NCBI GenBank assembly: GCA_037975125.1
Contig: CM075851.1
Location: 125,421,134 to 125,485,133, forward strand
From: Latrodectus hesperus
Taxonomy: Eukaryota; Arthropoda; Arachnida; Araneae; Theridiidae
Direction: 5' to 3'
Length of the DNA: 64,000 bases
The translations under genes and the position numbers were made by a program. This document shows positions 62,237 through 64,000 of the stretch, one piece after another. How positions within the stretch are numbered: the stretch's first letter is position 1; each line of letters starts with the position of its first letter. Below the pieces are notes generated by a model. That model did no database searches. It was not told the origin of the DNA and saw nothing but the letters and a program-made list of their open reading frames with translations.

Positions 62237-62515
62237 CCGCCTACCCTGCGTAGTGGTCAGAGTGCCGGACTGCGGATAGGGAGGTCCTGAGTGCGAATCC
62301 CAGTTCGGGCATGGATGTATTTCCTCTCTCTGTCTATCCTGTCTTTGTCCTTTCTTTGTATGAATGGTTGCCTACCCTATAAACGGGTTCCTATGGCATG
62401 TGTGTACTGAGGAAGTCGGACTCCACACCAAAATAGGGTTTAGTTGGAAAAGTGGAGCAACGCACCCCATATTGTCAGCCTGGCTGGCACAAGACAACAA
62501 CAACAACAACAACAG
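62237..62515 (+). repeat. tRNA-derived SINE (family 1), intact with target duplication
   Basis: The 279-bp element is flanked by GATGTTTG at 62229-62236 and 62516-62523. It has an A-box TAGTGGTCAGAGTG, a B-box-like GTGCGAATCCC, the family body, and a tail of six CAA units after GCTGGCACAAGA. Confidence 0.88.
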
Positions 62516-62523
62516 GATGTTTG

Positions 62524-63324
62524 TTACTATAGATTCTTTTTATCACATGATGGTGAATAAGACTAGGATTACAGCTTAGGATTGGTACTATACCTTAAGT
62601 ACTATAGGATAGGTTCTTAATGACTACAGATATCTACATCAGATGTGGGTATCGAACCCATGAGTTGTTGAACTGAAATCTAGTAAACAGATCAGTTATT
62701 CTTCATTTCGAGTAAATCTAATTTAGTTAGGAGCCATGAAAGTCAGTTAATTATAAATTTAAAAAAAGTATTTAAAACATTAGCATAAAATTAAAAATTA
62801 TAAAAATAAAAAAACATTCGTATACCAAATAGCTTAAAAATAACTTTTACATGAATTATATTGCTCATATAGCAAAATTAAACTTGTAGAACACATGATA
62901 GTTTGATGGTGAAAGGTGTCACATTCACCCACACAAAGTATTGACATGGACACCTGACTCAATGGAAGACCACGGTACTGAAAGGATTCATACAATATGA
63001 AAGTTCCATACATGTCATGCTCTTTCTCTTGTATGGCAATTGATGAGAGAAGGGTGCCAGCCCAGATATCAATTTCATCATTAGACTATGGATCTAAATG
63101 AAGAGGGATTTGATTGCGTTTAGCAATTTCAACAAGCTAAAATATAGTCTCAGTATAAACTTAATTCAGTTTATGAAACATTTACCAGACACAAAGTCAA
63201 ATATAGTCCCACGATGGTCATATTATTTGTTGCGATATTTGACTTAAGTCCATTTACATACATTAGGGTGAAAATTAGGACTGGAACTATGTTTGTTTCC
63301 ACTTATTTACCGAGCATATTCGAT
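62524..63324. other. Spacer with a tRNA-like fragment
   Basis: At 62648-62660 the minus strand reads TGGGTTCGATACC, a good B box. No matching A box was found, so it is probably another SINE remnant. Positions 62890-63110 are less AT-rich but unrecognised. Confidence 0.35.
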
Positions 63325-64000
63325 ATAATTTCGCAATGGAAAATCCACAATAGAACAGATTTTTAACGTAAGGCAAATTTTGGAAAAAACCAGAGAATTC
63401 GATATAAAGGCACACCATCTTTTCATAGACTTTAAAACTGCTTATGATTCAATAAACAGATACATACTCTTGAAAGCTATGAAAGAGTTTGAAATACCTC
63501 AAAAACTCATTAATTTGGTAGCTATCACTTTAAACAAGACTAAACTTAGAGTCAAGATTCAAAATGATCTGTCAGAGCCTATTCTTGTTTCCAATGGCTT
63601 AAGGCAGGGAGATGCACTGACCTGTCTCCTCTTCAATCTCGCCCTCCAAAAAGTTGTAAAAGATTCTAACATAAATACTCGAGGAACGATTTTCAACAAG
63701 TCTGTACAGATATTTGCATATGCTGATGACGTAGACATTGTTGCACGAACGCCCGAGGCCTTAAAAGTGGCTTTTACGTCACTAGAAGCTGCGGTTTGTA
63801 AAATGTATCTTGCAATCAACCAAGACAAAACAAAATACATGACCACCGAAAAATATAGCACTCCCTATCTAGAGGTAGGGAACTAAAAGTTTGAAACTGT
63901 TCGCAAATTTAAATATTTGAGATCCGAATTGAATGCATCCAACGACATCGAACCTGAGATCCGCAGCAGGGTTACAGCTGCTTAACCGATGCTTTTTCAG
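63325..64000 (+). pseudogene. LINE reverse transcriptase, runs off the window
   Basis: The segment begins with the GKSTIEQIFNVRQILEK palm region. It continues with LFIDFKTAYDSINR (first catalytic Asp), NGLRQGDALTCLLFN and the catalytic box YADD near 63720, then NQDKTKYM. The same frame is interrupted by TAA at 63884-63886 (a Tyr is expected before KFE) and again at 63983-63985. It is an animal non-LTR reverse transcriptase, clade not decided. The remainder is outside the window. Confidence 0.9.

Overview
The window is AT-rich arthropod nuclear DNA, most likely from a spider. The basis is intron-rich animal genes with GT/AG splice sites, (TA)n microsatellites, tRNA-derived SINEs with CAA tails, and Ty3/gypsy retrotransposons whose gag resembles those common in spider genomes. 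The species assignment is inference. There are no bacterial features, no CRISPR array and no stand-alone tRNA or rRNA gene.

Three host genes are visible. (1) Positions 62-3775 (+) hold the last eight visible exons of a filamin gene: the end of Ig repeat 19, repeats 20-23, hinge 2 and the dimerising repeat 24. A 3' UTR follows to about 4625. (2) Positions 14119-17919 (-) hold a probable two-exon gene for a small coiled-coil protein of about 173 residues that I do not recognise. Its intron is packed with transposon debris. (3) Positions 38106-52365 (-) hold a complete eight-exon TMEM68-type acyltransferase gene of 336 residues, with a likely non-coding upstream exon at 55195-55281.

Most other interpretable sequence is mobile DNA. 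7.6-8.3 kb: a Tc1 transposase fragment. 8.3-13.7 kb: a decayed, 5'-truncated gypsy element (element C). 15.6-17.3 kb: a second Tc1 relic, then an 823-bp LINE-derived element with an 11-bp target duplication. 22.8-32.2 kb: a young gypsy element of CsRn1 type on the minus strand (element B), with 424-bp LTRs. Its integrase gene is split by an even younger plus-strand LTR element (element A, 24897-28515). Element A has 299-bp LTRs, a 5-bp target duplication and no reverse transcriptase. 32.6-33.8 kb: a possible non-autonomous inverted-repeat element. 47.2-49.5 kb: a nearly complete Tigger/pogo transposon inside a TMEM68 intron. 53-64 kb: LINE fragments, at least five tRNA-derived SINEs, a roughly 370-bp (TA)n tract, and a LINE reverse transcriptase running off the right edge.

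The observations most worth a second look are: the nested retrotransposons; the RT-less single-ORF element A with an apparently permuted integrase tail; the exact -1 frameshift site in element B; the LINE-derived composite element; and a possible upstream ORF in TMEM68 whose stop overlaps the main start codon.
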